DNA of 64,000 nucleotides from an uncultured Christensenella sp. GTDB taxonomy: Bacteria > Bacillota > Clostridia > Christensenellales > UBA1242. Position 1 is the first letter of the stretch, and every line of letters begins with the position of its first letter. Below, piece after piece: positions 44,101 through 51,940 of this stretch. The stretch lies in NCBI GenBank assembly GCA_910586385.1, contig CAJUGX010000002.1, positions 206,478 to 270,477 on the forward strand, in the 5' to 3' direction. The notes beneath the pieces were generated by a model that worked only from the letters and a program-made list of their open reading frames with translations, had not been told where the DNA came from and did not search any database. The translations under genes were made by a program, and so were the position numbers.

Positions 44101-44209
44101 CTGGCACAACAAGAAGATTGTATTCTTCTGTCTTTGTGACATCAATCTGCTTTATGGTGTTTATGCAAGCCTCATAAGTGCTCGCCCCCGTGATGAGTTT
44201 TATGTTCAT
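41117..44209 (-). CDS. addB: ATP-dependent nuclease subunit B
   Basis: 1030 residues, AddB type, with a helicase-like N-terminal part and a C-terminal nuclease region. The iron-sulfur cysteines are visible as FNCPFRH and CKTCPYLSIC (CxxCxxxxxC), and VDYKTGK holds the nuclease Asp and Lys. The N-terminal Walker A, normally GRxGSGKT, reads ITGASTYEACI here and lacks the Gly-Lys-Thr, so ATP binding by this subunit is doubtful. It is the first gene of the addBA pair with an 11-base overlap. Confidence 0.92.
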   Translation of the reverse strand: MNIKLITGASTYEACINTIKQIDVTKTEEYNLLVVPDAFSMQAENLLFDILNLKAVFNVEVVGISKLAGKFLRDNNLGFVRVSGLEEIFNIYKAVKSCESEFQYFGKCDIDFCTKILQIIKQLKGCKVLPQNIKSTSVDVLDRKMHDIKIVYEKYNELLGDKLDLSKMLEFCIDNLEGGLDLSKTNLYFANFDSFSLEINSFISKLAKVVGRVCIGMSRPISQNNAFIFEDDIKIKTIALAKENSILVETENFETLLGDRQQRMVENLFGFKVESGEKDDYFLNIVAKNKQDEVDFVAKYIKNAVFSGAKYKDFAIAVSDDGYYDKLDSVFEKYGITFYSDEATRLSDTVICRFLLKILHMAKLGLNKERLQYLASCPLVEVENREEVLEAIYHFNIEEKHEFLQRFPIFSDIISQIDLLANADKISNFVGVIRSVISLCEGNYQKLIERLSENRFFKEESQNAQALSLVKQVIDKLEILGEGESMSLMDFENIFTLSLDSVKVETIPTYIDAVYVGNATKSYFEDVKVLFVLGATASALPQTRNDTGIIDDDDIEKLRLNFLLEPQIKVLNRRSRLKLFECLLHAKEKLIVCVPAVEDGKQSSASSFVKDLKVIFGENVMHTAVLEDIGIAGASKEKMLNNLKFYVGTKENLPSAYALLKNKQKLPVQLEGAVLQNLAVEIFKEKSVTCLSEDTRDVLLRNGRVSASQLETYFNCPFRHFVAYGLKIKENENIEPNRRLFGIFSHAILEKFVSENENLGNFSQKQIKEFIEKNSLAVAKDVYDEKILKRKQFLPYLKNEVRIILENVVYEQKNSDFKPKLFEEKIFQDFEDGMKLVGFVDRVDVFGKNFRVVDYKTGKTSTIKKDLFYGKKLQLCLYAKAMEKRLGMNCGGVYYFDCQTKYAKGEKTNRFNGLTLADDSVVYATDKRLCDNEFKSDIVGFAVKKSAKDGEFSFKGGNPVETFDNLFDYAREVSSGAIKELKEGFILDKPFVGECKTCPYLSICRHGDDDGFRYMQTVLDENLKGKQSDN

Positions 44210-44246
44210 AGTTTGATTTTATCACAACCATGGCACATAAATCAAT

Positions 44247-44993
44247 CTATTTCAATTTTTCTGAAAGTTTCTCGCTGCGTTTCTTTCCCAAATGATTCTT
44301 GAGAAGTTCTGTCTTGTTTTCAGTGAGACTGTCGAGTTTGATATGCAACTGCAAATTCTCTTTTTTGAGATTGGAAAATTCTTCCTTAAGTTCGCTGATT
44401 TGTTTGTCTTTTCGAGACAAATCCACAAACGCCTTTTTGAGAAGAAATGCCGAACTCTCTTTCTCAAGCCTTGTTTTCTCCATAAATTCATCAATTGCCG
44501 TCTTTTTGATAAGTTTCACCAAGCCCATAAAAAGGCTGTTGATATCATTTTCTGATAGCATTTTTTGCCTCTGCTTAAAAACAATTATGTCGTCTGACCT
44601 ATTCTTTTTCTTGAGATTTTGATACTTGTTTTGGAGCCTTGTCATCAAAGTCAAATCCCCGCCACTCAACTTCTGGCACGCAGTCCTCACTGACACTCCA
44701 CCTTTGACAAGTCCATCAATGTCCCTCATCAACTTGCCTTCTTGCTCCTGACTGAAAGGCACAAAATGATTTTTCGCATGCTTTTCAATTTCAACACCAA
44801 GTTTCTGGCACCTCTTGTTGTCAGCCTTCAAGTTTTCGACTTCTTTATAATAATAGTTTCTCACACTGTTTGGTTGGCGCCTATATTTTTTTCCATGCAA
44901 AGAAAACGCCACCCTAAGCGCTCCGCCAGCAGCCTTCTGCTCGGCGACCAAAGCAAAGAGACTTTTCACTTCTTCATCATTCCAAATTTTCAT
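44247..44993 (-). CDS. Myb-like / RsfA-type DNA-binding protein with coiled-coil tail
   Basis: 248 residues. The N-terminal half carries two helical repeats starting WNDEEVKSLFALVAEQKAAG and FVPFSQEQEGKLMRDIDGLV. RQPNSVRNYYYKEV completes the first, as in the SANT-like sporulation regulator RsfA family. The C-terminal half is a coiled coil with SRKDKQISELKEEFSNLKKENLQ as heptads. It probably acts as a dimeric transcription factor, perhaps sporulation-linked. Single gene, divergent from the gene at 45.1 kb. Confidence 0.7.
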   Translation of the reverse strand: MKIWNDEEVKSLFALVAEQKAAGGALRVAFSLHGKKYRRQPNSVRNYYYKEVENLKADNKRCQKLGVEIEKHAKNHFVPFSQEQEGKLMRDIDGLVKGGVSVRTACQKLSGGDLTLMTRLQNKYQNLKKKNRSDDIIVFKQRQKMLSENDINSLFMGLVKLIKKTAIDEFMEKTRLEKESSAFLLKKAFVDLSRKDKQISELKEEFSNLKKENLQLHIKLDSLTENKTELLKNHLGKKRSEKLSEKLK

Positions 44994-45087
44994 TACTCAA
45001 CTCCTCAAATCATCTTTGACAAAAAAAGAGAAATTTAATCACTCCGCCCATGCGTATAAACAAAAAAATTTTGTCATATATTTAAGT

Positions 45088-45960
45088 ATGAAATATTTGT
45101 TGAAAACCCCATATCAATGCTTGGTCAAAACCAAGTCTCAAAGCATCGAACTTGATATCAATGACACCCTTGAGTGCGAGGACGAACAACTTCTCTATGT
45201 CTACCCTATCGCTTCTGAGCAAATCCCATTTTGTATCAACATCGCCACAAAAAGAGACACCGACCACTATTCTTTCTTGAGGCACAATGATCAAAATATC
45301 ATTTTCTTGGAAAAACCAGAGAGGTTTGATGTTTTTCAGAAAGAAGATCTAAATTTTTCTGGCAAGCATTGTCACATAAGCATAAGCAAAAACAAGGTAT
45401 ATTTTGAAACAGACAAACAAAAAATCAAGTGCTTTTGTGGAAAGAGCAAGTCATCTCCAAAAGTTTTAAAAGTGAAAAACTTTGCTTGTGTCCAGCTTCA
45501 ACAAGATTTTTTTGCTTACTCCATGCAAACAGAACGCCTCTCTCATTTAAGTGGCGAGATGATAAATTTTGACAAAGACACAATCATTGTCACAAAAAAA
45601 TACTGCGACAGCAACTGCAGAGAAAAAATCTCTCGCTATGAAATCGCAGATGAAATCAAATTGAAAGATGAGCAAATCATCTCCACCCAAAAACAAGAGA
45701 TCAAAGACAAAAATCTCATCTCTTACAAATTTCTTGAATGCGTCAAATCAAACGACTTTTCTGAGTCTCAAAAATATCTCTCAGATTCGCTTTCTGGAAA
45801 AATCGGAGAAGAGCAAATCAAAAGTTTCTTTGGCTATCTGTCAGAGTTTTTGCCACTCTCTGCAAATGAGTTTTTGGCAATCTCTGGAAACAACAAAAAA
45901 TATGTCACCTTTGACCTTTTGAATGGCAAAATAAATGACATATCCATTGACGAGTTATGA
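45088..45960 (+). CDS. Hypothetical cytoplasmic protein
   Basis: 290 residues from the ATG at 45088. Its N-terminus MKYLLKTPYQCLVKTKSQSIELD looks like a beta-rich fold, with several cysteines (KCFCGKSK, SNCREK) that could bind metal. There is no membrane segment. The C-terminal part is helical (YKFLECVKSNDFSESQKYLSD). Upstream, TATATT ends five bases before the ATG and there is no ribosome site. The last six bases overlap recO on the other strand. Not recognised. Confidence 0.6.
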   Translation: MKYLLKTPYQCLVKTKSQSIELDINDTLECEDEQLLYVYPIASEQIPFCINIATKRDTDHYSFLRHNDQNIIFLEKPERFDVFQKEDLNFSGKHCHISISKNKVYFETDKQKIKCFCGKSKSSPKVLKVKNFACVQLQQDFFAYSMQTERLSHLSGEMINFDKDTIIVTKKYCDSNCREKISRYEIADEIKLKDEQIISTQKQEIKDKNLISYKFLECVKSNDFSESQKYLSDSLSGKIGEEQIKSFFGYLSEFLPLSANEFLAISGNNKKYVTFDLLNGKINDISIDEL

Positions 45961-46683
45961 CAGAATACCCATGAGTTTCAGTCTCTTTTCAAATCGTGCC
46001 TCAAAGTTTCTCGCCAAGACACGCAAAAGTCCAAGTTCGCTCCCCTGTGCAAGACGAATAGTGGAAAATTTGTCAAAGTCACAACTCGAGAGGATTTTGA
46101 GTGCAGAGTAAGTGATTTTTGACAACTCTTCAGAATTGAAACTCTTGCAGTTTGTGCAAACGATTTCTCCATTTTGATAATCGAAATAAATCTTTTCAAA
46201 TGCTTTTGCCCCACAGCAAGAGCATTTTTCATAAGCAATCGGAAAGCCGTAGATATTGAAAAGTTCCAACAAAAACTTGTCCAAAACATAATTCGCCGGT
46301 GCACCACCAAAACAGAGAGTTTTGAGTGCTTGCAACAAAAGCACAAAAACCGCTTTTTGCTCTGCAATGCTAGAAAATTCTACTGCACCCACAATTTCCA
46401 AAAGTGCAGTTGCTTCAAAATATTTGTCAACATCCTCAGAGAGTTCGTGAAAGGTCTCAATTGAAGAAAATCCCGTCACAACTTGTCCAAATTTTCCGTT
46501 TTCAAGCAAAAATTCACCAAAGCAGAAGAGATTTTGTGCGATTTTCATCTTTGCTCCGCTTCCCTTGACTCCTTTGAGGGTCGCCCAACATTTGCCTTTC
46601 TCAATAGAAAAAAGAAGAACGTTTTTATCCTTCTCCTTTCTGTCAGTCGATTTTATCACGATTGCTTGAATTTTTTCAGTCAT
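45955..46683 (-). CDS. recO: DNA repair protein RecO
   Basis: 242 residues with an N-terminal OB fold (QAIVIKSTDRKEKDKNVLLFS), an alpha-helical middle, and a zinc module of CSCCGA and CTNC cysteines. RecO loads RecA on SSB-coated DNA together with RecR and anneals ssDNA. Encoded next to a 50-codon gene four bases upstream, with which it is probably translated. Confidence 0.9.
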   Translation of the reverse strand: MTEKIQAIVIKSTDRKEKDKNVLLFSIEKGKCWATLKGVKGSGAKMKIAQNLFCFGEFLLENGKFGQVVTGFSSIETFHELSEDVDKYFEATALLEIVGAVEFSSIAEQKAVFVLLLQALKTLCFGGAPANYVLDKFLLELFNIYGFPIAYEKCSCCGAKAFEKIYFDYQNGEIVCTNCKSFNSEELSKITYSALKILSSCDFDKFSTIRLAQGSELGLLRVLARNFEARFEKRLKLMGILS

Positions 46684-46686
46684 AAA

Positions 46687-46839
46687 TCATTTTCCCAAAT
46701 CAATAATTTTGTCATTTGAATGATAGCGTTCGTTGATCATATCCTGTGCGACATATGGATTGCCGTTTTGCTGGAAAAAGCACCATGACAATTCTTCGTC
46801 GATACTGGAAAAACACTGATCATAAAAATTTTTGTCCAT
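46687..46839 (-). CDS. Small conserved-looking protein upstream of recO
   Basis: 50 residues starting at the ATG at 46839, just after the strong ribosome site AGGAGG. The chain begins MDKNFYDQCFSSIDEELSWC and ends NDKIIDLGK. It is acidic and soluble, with aromatic residues and two cysteines. The stop at 46687 is four bases before the recO start at 46683, so the two are likely co-translated. It is too short for automated ORF lists, but spacing and ribosome site support it. Function unknown. Confidence 0.65.
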   Translation of the reverse strand: MDKNFYDQCFSSIDEELSWCFFQQNGNPYVAQDMINERYHSNDKIIDLGK

Positions 46840-46963
46840 AAACGCCTCCTATTGTTTTAGGATGCGTCAAACGCTGTTTCTTATTCTTATTTTAATTTAT
46901 CCTCGCGATAAAATCAAACAATTTTCCAGAAAAATATCACATGTGCTGAAAAAGACACGCATC

Positions 46964-47446
46964 CTACATTTTTTTGATTGAAAGACTCGCCAGTGTCGTG
47001 GTAAGATTTGCACCAGTATTGTTGAAAAGTTCGAGAGTGCTTGACTGTGCCACAGAAAGCATAATAGTTTGCGAAATTGACACAATCTCACCTGCTACGC
47101 CGGTCACTTCAACTGAAGAGCCATTCACCAATCCACCGTTGAGACGCAAGGCAATGCTCGCCGTCCCACTTGCTGGGATGACAACATTTGCAAAATAACT
47201 CACCTCATAAGTCCCTTGTGCCAGCGTGACAGCACCAGGCACCGCCGTGCTTGGCAAAACAGATGTCCCTTCTCCCAAGACAAAAGATACTGGGATTATG
47301 CCGAGCCCTCCAACTGAGAACTGCCCAGTCCGATTGAAATAACCAAAGTTTCCTGTCAAAACAGGATTGACAATATCATTTGTGCAACATCTCAGTCTTC
47401 CGCAAAAAATTGGACAAGGATGATTGCAACAGCAATTATTCCACAT
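46964..47446 (-). CDS. BclA-like spore-surface protein
   Basis: 160 residues. The first 22 are cysteine-rich (NCCCNHPCPIFCGRLRCC). The rest is a small beta-sandwich like the C-terminal domain of BclA and other exosporium collagen-like proteins: LPSTAVPGAVTLAQGTYEVSYFAN, IALRLNG and a closing TLELFNNTGANLTTTLASLSI. No collagen Gly-X-Y repeat is present. TAGGAGAAAA precedes the ATG. It is probably displayed on the spore or cell surface as a trimer (inference). Monocistronic. Confidence 0.7.
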   Translation of the reverse strand: MWNNCCCNHPCPIFCGRLRCCTNDIVNPVLTGNFGYFNRTGQFSVGGLGIIPVSFVLGEGTSVLPSTAVPGAVTLAQGTYEVSYFANVVIPASGTASIALRLNGGLVNGSSVEVTGVAGEIVSISQTIMLSVAQSSTLELFNNTGANLTTTLASLSIKKM

Positions 47447-47549
47447 AATTTTCTCCTAAACAAAAATCTATCTATTTTCATTTTATGGAAAAACGCAAGA
47501 AACGTGAAAAAAACACCGCCCGCAAGCGATGTTTTCTTTTCAAATATTT

Positions 47550-47602
47550 TATCCAATTATACCCCCGACCGTTCTTGGGAAAATCTCAACATCTCTGATG
47601 TT
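47550..47602 (-). repeat. 53-bp duplication of the asnS 3' end
   Basis: Bases 47550-47602 are identical to 47658-47710 (offset 108). The second copy contains the last 17 codons of asnS (translated NIRDVEIFPRTVGGIIG). The first copy lies outside the gene, and its reading frame continues into a stop (TAA). The 55 bases between contain an AAGAATT/AATTCTT hairpin. Apart from this repeat the 47447-47656 gap holds nothing else. The copy looks like a relic of an insertion or slippage event at the gene end. Confidence 0.85.
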
Positions 47603-47656
47603 TGAACTTTTCCGAACATAAGAATTTCCTATTCGTCAATTCTTGTGTATCTCACT

Positions 47657-49045
47657 CTATCCAATTATACCCCCGACCGTTCTTGGGAAAATCTCAACAT
47701 CTCTGATGTTGGCCACCCCAGTGAGATACATGACAAGTCTTTCAAACCCCACGCCATATCCAGAGTGAACATTTGTGCCGTATCTTCTTGTGTCAAGGTA
47801 CCAAGAGTAGTCTTCTTCCTTGAGTCCGAGTTCGTGCATACGAGTCAGCAACTTTTCAAGGTTGTCTTCTCTTTGGCTTCCGCCGATGAGTTCTCCAATT
47901 CCTGGGACCAGCAAGTCAACAGCAGCAACAGTTTTTCCGTCGGCGTTCTGCTTCATATAAAATGCCTTGATGTCCTTTGGATAGTTTTTGAGGAACACAG
48001 GTTTTTTGTAAACCTCTTCAGTGAGATATCTTTCGTGTTCTGACTGCAAATCAATCCCCCACTTGACTGGGAATACAAACTTCTTGTCTGCTTTTGAAAG
48101 AAGATCAATTGCGTCAGTGTAGTCAAGTCTGACAAAATCATTTGAAACGACATTTGTCAGTCTTTCCAAAAGTCCAGTGTCAACAAACCTGTTCAAAAAT
48201 TCCAACTCGTCCTTGCAATTTGTCATGACATCTTTGATGACATATTTGATGAGCTCCTCTTCATTGTCCATAAGTTCGTTTATGTCGCAGAAGCAAATCT
48301 CTGGTTCCATCATCCAAAACTCTGCGGCGTGACGAGAAGTGTTTGAGTTTTCTGCTCTGAAAGTTGGACCAAAAGTATACGTCTTTCCAAATGCGTGAGT
48401 GAGCGCCTCTTCGTGGATTTGCCCAGAAACAGTGAGGGCAACTTTCTTGCCAAAAAAGTCTTGGCTGTAGTCGACCTTTCCATCTTTGTGAGGAAGATTG
48501 TCAAGATTGAGTGTTGTCACTTGAAACATCTCGCCAGCTCCTTCACAATCACTTGCAGTGATGATTGGTGTGTGGATGTAGACAAAGTTTCTCTCGTTGA
48601 AAAACTTGTGAATGGCAAAAGACGCAACAGAACGAATCCTAAACACTGCATTGAAGAGATTCCCTCTCGCTCTGATTGTTGGGATTGTTCTCAAAAATTC
48701 AATTGTGTGACGCTTTTTCTGAAGTGGATAGTCAAGTGCGCATGATCCCAAAATCTCAACACTTTGTGCGTTGATTTCAAATGGTTGTTGTGCATTTGGC
48801 GTAACCAAAACTGTGCCGACAGCCATGATTGATGTGCCGACATTTTCTTTAACGATTTCATCATAATTTGAGACTTTTGCACGCTCTACAACAATTTGCA
48901 CGCTCTTGAAAGCACCATCGTTCAATTCGATAAATCCGATGTTTTTGCTGTCACGGATTGTCCTTGCCCAGCCACATACAGTGACTGTCTTTCCTTCGTA
49001 TGCTTGATAAGCTTTGTACAAATCTCTTATCTCAACTCTTTTCAT
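47657..49045 (-). CDS. asnS: Asparagine--tRNA ligase
   Basis: 462 residues. N-terminal OB fold (VTVCGWARTIRDSKNIGFIELNDG), then the class II core: motif 1 near FLRTIPTIRAR, motif 2 FGPTFRAENSNTSRHAAEFWMMEPE (seen in parts) and motif 3 GYGVGFERLVMYLTG. AsnRS charges tRNA-Asn. It is second in the aspS-asnS operon 19 bases behind aspS and so also under the T-box. Its 3' end is duplicated downstream. Confidence 0.96.
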   Translation of the reverse strand: MKRVEIRDLYKAYQAYEGKTVTVCGWARTIRDSKNIGFIELNDGAFKSVQIVVERAKVSNYDEIVKENVGTSIMAVGTVLVTPNAQQPFEINAQSVEILGSCALDYPLQKKRHTIEFLRTIPTIRARGNLFNAVFRIRSVASFAIHKFFNERNFVYIHTPIITASDCEGAGEMFQVTTLNLDNLPHKDGKVDYSQDFFGKKVALTVSGQIHEEALTHAFGKTYTFGPTFRAENSNTSRHAAEFWMMEPEICFCDINELMDNEEELIKYVIKDVMTNCKDELEFLNRFVDTGLLERLTNVVSNDFVRLDYTDAIDLLSKADKKFVFPVKWGIDLQSEHERYLTEEVYKKPVFLKNYPKDIKAFYMKQNADGKTVAAVDLLVPGIGELIGGSQREDNLEKLLTRMHELGLKEEDYSWYLDTRRYGTNVHSGYGVGFERLVMYLTGVANIRDVEIFPRTVGGIIG

Positions 49046-49064
49046 TTTTCTCTCCTTTCAGGGT

Positions 49065-50351
49065 TTAAGGTGTAAGTTTGTCTGGACCACGGAAGATAAA
49101 CATTGATTCTTTGATGCTTGCGACTTCAAGCATGTTCATGAGGATTCTGTCAAGTCCAAGTCCAAATCCGCCGTGTGGCAAACAACCATATTTGAAGAAT
49201 TGCAAATAGAACTCAACGTCATTTGCAAGACCTTTCTCTTCTGCTTGTGCCTTAAGCACATCATATCTGTGCTCTCTTTGTGCACCAGTTGTGATTTCAA
49301 CGCCTTTCCAAATAAGGTCATAACCTTGTGGCACACCATCTTTTCTCATATGATAGAAGGCACGTTTCTTTGCACTGTAGTCGGTCACAAAAATAAACTC
49401 ATGACCAAACGCCTCTTTGGTGAACTTTGCACAAAGTTTTTCTGCCTCAGTTGAAAGGTCTCCCCTTTCTGCTTCTGGGCAAACATACCCATATCTCTTT
49501 TCGAGTTCTTTATAAAGATCTTCGAGTTTCATTTTTGGGAATGGTATTGTCGGTACAACAATCTCCACACCAAAAAGTTCTTTCACTTTCTCGCCATAAG
49601 TTTCTTTGACTCTTCCAAGTGCATGAGCGAGAAGTTCTTCCTCAAGCTTCATAACATCTTCATAGCTTTCAATCCCTGAAAACTCCAAGTCGAAACCAGT
49701 GAATTCTGTTGCGTGTTTTCTTGAGTGAGATTTCTCTGCTCTAAACACAGGTCCGCACTCAAAAACTCTTCCAAAGCCAGCAGAAATTGCAAGTTGTTTG
49801 TAGAATTGTGGGCTTTGAGCAAGGTATGCCTTGCGGTCAAAATATTTCACTTCAAAAACTTCTGAGCCGCTTTCTGATGCTGTCCCAATAAGTTTTGGTG
49901 AGTGAAATTCTGTGAAATCTCTTTCAAGCAAAAATTCTCTCATTGCTTGCGTGAAGAGAGTTTGCACCTTAAACATCAAGTGATTTTTCTCTTGTCGAAG
50001 GTCAATCCAACGGAAGTCAATTCTTTGGTCGATGTTGCTTTCTGGTGTGATTGGGTAAGGCTCTTTCGCATCACTTGTCACAACCACGCTCTCAGCCAAA
50101 ACTTCTTGTCCTCCCATTTTGACATATTCGCTTTTTACAAGTTCGCCAGTGATCACAACTGTTGAGCCAGGTAAGAGGTGTGAAAACACTTCACCCACTT
50201 CTGGGTGTGCAGTTTTGTCAACAGTGACCTGAATTTTTCCAGAAAAGTCTTTCAAAACGATGAATTGCATGCTCTTTTTGTCACGAACAGTCTCAATCAC
50301 ACCTTGAAATGATACTTTTCCGACTTCCAATTTTGAAATTTGTGTTGTCAT
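49065..50351 (-). CDS. aspS: Aspartate--tRNA ligase, archaeal-type
   Basis: 428 residues, the short AspRS form without the bacterial GAD insert. It has an OB fold, motif 1 around FHSPKLIGTASESGSEVF, motif 2 FECGPVFRAEKSHSRKHATEFT and motif 3 GFGLGLDRILMNML. This archaeal/eukaryote-type AspRS (AspS2) is often found in Clostridia together with AsnRS. It charges tRNA-Asp, and may or may not also charge tRNA-Asn. It is preceded by a T-box with a GAC specifier. Confidence 0.95.
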   Translation of the reverse strand: MTTQISKLEVGKVSFQGVIETVRDKKSMQFIVLKDFSGKIQVTVDKTAHPEVGEVFSHLLPGSTVVITGELVKSEYVKMGGQEVLAESVVVTSDAKEPYPITPESNIDQRIDFRWIDLRQEKNHLMFKVQTLFTQAMREFLLERDFTEFHSPKLIGTASESGSEVFEVKYFDRKAYLAQSPQFYKQLAISAGFGRVFECGPVFRAEKSHSRKHATEFTGFDLEFSGIESYEDVMKLEEELLAHALGRVKETYGEKVKELFGVEIVVPTIPFPKMKLEDLYKELEKRYGYVCPEAERGDLSTEAEKLCAKFTKEAFGHEFIFVTDYSAKKRAFYHMRKDGVPQGYDLIWKGVEITTGAQREHRYDVLKAQAEEKGLANDVEFYLQFFKYGCLPHGGFGLGLDRILMNMLEVASIKESMFIFRGPDKLTP

Positions 50352-50444
50352 TTTTTCATTCTCCTTTTTTCTTAAATTTGCAGATTTTGAAAAGGAATGT
50401 AGTTTGCGTTTCCTATGTGTGCACCCAATTTTTCAAACAAAAAA

Positions 50445-50665
50445 TCCTAATGCAAAAACTGCATTAGGACGAACATAAAAATCCGCGGTGCCACCTAATT
50501 TGTTGCATAAAGCAACCACTTTATTGCGACTGATATTGTCCAGCCGAAACACAAGACTGTTAAGATGTCTTCATCTTCGTTTGTTTGATATGCTCTCACC
50601 TGCCATATCTCTCTGGGAAACAAATTGTGAAGATTACTCCTTCTTCGTCATCATCTCTGCTTAAA
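50445..50665 (-). promoter_or_regulatory. T-box riboswitch (Asp specifier) of aspS-asnS
   Basis: The minus-strand leader carries the T-box sequence TGGCACCGCGG (50493-50483) and the terminator stem TCCTAATGCA (50469-50460 with 50454-50445) followed by T. In stem I, AGTA of the specifier-loop motif occurs opposite GAAGACA, in which GAC (50569-50567) matches the Asp codon. Uncharged tRNA-Asp should bind, stabilise the antiterminator and switch on the operon. The leader fills nearly all of the gap 50352-50766. Confidence 0.9.
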
Positions 50666-50693
50666 ATATAACACTATAAAAGATTTTTGTCAA
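50665..50693 (-). promoter_or_regulatory. Promoter of the aspS-asnS leader
   Basis: Minus strand: TTGACA (50693-50688), a 17-base spacer and TATATT (50670-50665), just upstream of the T-box leader. Confidence 0.75.
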
Positions 50694-50766
50694 TAAATTT
50701 TTTGATTTTCACTTTAATCCAACACTTTTGATTTTTATATCTAGAGAATTGGCAGATATTCGGAAG

Positions 50767-51939
50767 TCAAGCAGCTGCTTGAGTCGTCGGCCAGACTCGT
50801 CCGCTGTTGGCAAACCAATCGCTATCTTTGAGTTTTGTGTTGTTGTTTGAGCATTTGACATTGTAACCAGAATCGGTTGACATATAGACAATGTTTCCAT
50901 TGAGAGAAGTGAACTCATTGTTTTTGTAGTCAATACACATTGTCGTCACATAAATCTCATCAGTCCAAACTCCAACATTTGTGATAAACTCTTGGGTTGG
51001 AAATTGATTTTCTGCAACTGTCGTGTATTCACTGCTTCCAGCGCAGCAACAAACACAAACCACCTCTGGTTGAATTATGTCAATAAAATTCTTTGAAGAT
51101 GATGTCCTCGAGCCATGGTGTCCAGCTTTGTAGAGGTCAACCTTTGGCAAGTCATTGAGCGAGCAAAGATATTCTTCTCCCTCTTTCTCCAAGTCACCAG
51201 TAAACAAAAAGTTTTTACTTTCACCGTCAGCCACTTGTTGTGTAAACATGCAACAAACTGAATTGTTGTTTTCGTTTGACTTGTCTGGATTTGCATAATA
51301 GAAACTGTCCAAGATGTTGAGAGTTATGTTTTCGGAAAGTTCAAATGTGCTTGTTGCACCATTATTTCCTTCAATGCAGTCAAGTGCCGTATAATGCGTT
51401 GCACCTGAGTTTTTGAGATTCTCTGCATATCTTTTGTACATAGCGGTGTCAGTTTTTCCATTTGCTGTGCCAGCGAAATCAATGACAACCTCGCAATCAA
51501 ACATATCAAATATACTGTCAATTTTTGAAGATGTCGCAAACCCAGCATAGTGATCTTGGTGCGCATGAGTGACAATGACATATTCCAAAATGCCATCTGT
51601 CACATAGCCACTCAGATATGACGCGACCGTTGAAACGCTGTTTGACTTTGAGCCACAATCAATCAAAATATCGGCATCTCCAGCCTTGATGTATGTGCAG
51701 TCGCCAGTGTACTTGTTTCCAAGTTCCAAAAAGTGGATTGAGATGTCAGCATCACCAACATCAATACTTGCGTCAACTTTGCTCTCGCCTTTTGAAAAAT
51801 ATGTCTCGTCCGTGACGGTGACGTCTTCTGTGTTTGGGATTGTGAGCCAAACAAGTCCATAAAATCCACCAACAAGTCCAACGACAAGTCCAAGCAGCGC
51901 ACCAACAAGTTTCCCCAGCCCATTTTTCTTTTTCGCCAT
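50767..51939 (-). CDS. ComEC-type metallo-beta-lactamase fold protein, membrane-anchored
   Basis: 390 residues from the ATG at 51939, one base after the stop of the preceding gene (TAG-G-ATG). One N-terminal membrane helix (about 10-33), then an extracytoplasmic metallo-beta-lactamase domain with THAHQDHYAG (HxHxDH metal ligands), FLFTGDLEKEG and GHHGSRTSSS, as in the ComEC C-terminal domain and related secreted hydrolases. ComEC-type domains may degrade DNA strands or phosphodiesters. The exact substrate is unknown. It is coupled with the Ig-like protein upstream. Confidence 0.82.
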   Translation of the reverse strand: MAKKKNGLGKLVGALLGLVVGLVGGFYGLVWLTIPNTEDVTVTDETYFSKGESKVDASIDVGDADISIHFLELGNKYTGDCTYIKAGDADILIDCGSKSNSVSTVASYLSGYVTDGILEYVIVTHAHQDHYAGFATSSKIDSIFDMFDCEVVIDFAGTANGKTDTAMYKRYAENLKNSGATHYTALDCIEGNNGATSTFELSENITLNILDSFYYANPDKSNENNNSVCCMFTQQVADGESKNFLFTGDLEKEGEEYLCSLNDLPKVDLYKAGHHGSRTSSSKNFIDIIQPEVVCVCCCAGSSEYTTVAENQFPTQEFITNVGVWTDEIYVTTMCIDYKNNEFTSLNGNIVYMSTDSGYNVKCSNNNTKLKDSDWFANSGRVWPTTQAAA

Positions 51940-51940
51940 C

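Noticed and set aside
45016..45087. 24-codon N-terminal extension of the 45.1 kb gene
   Set aside because: No ribosome site, and it would place the probable -10 box inside the coding region; the ATG at 45088 is preferred.
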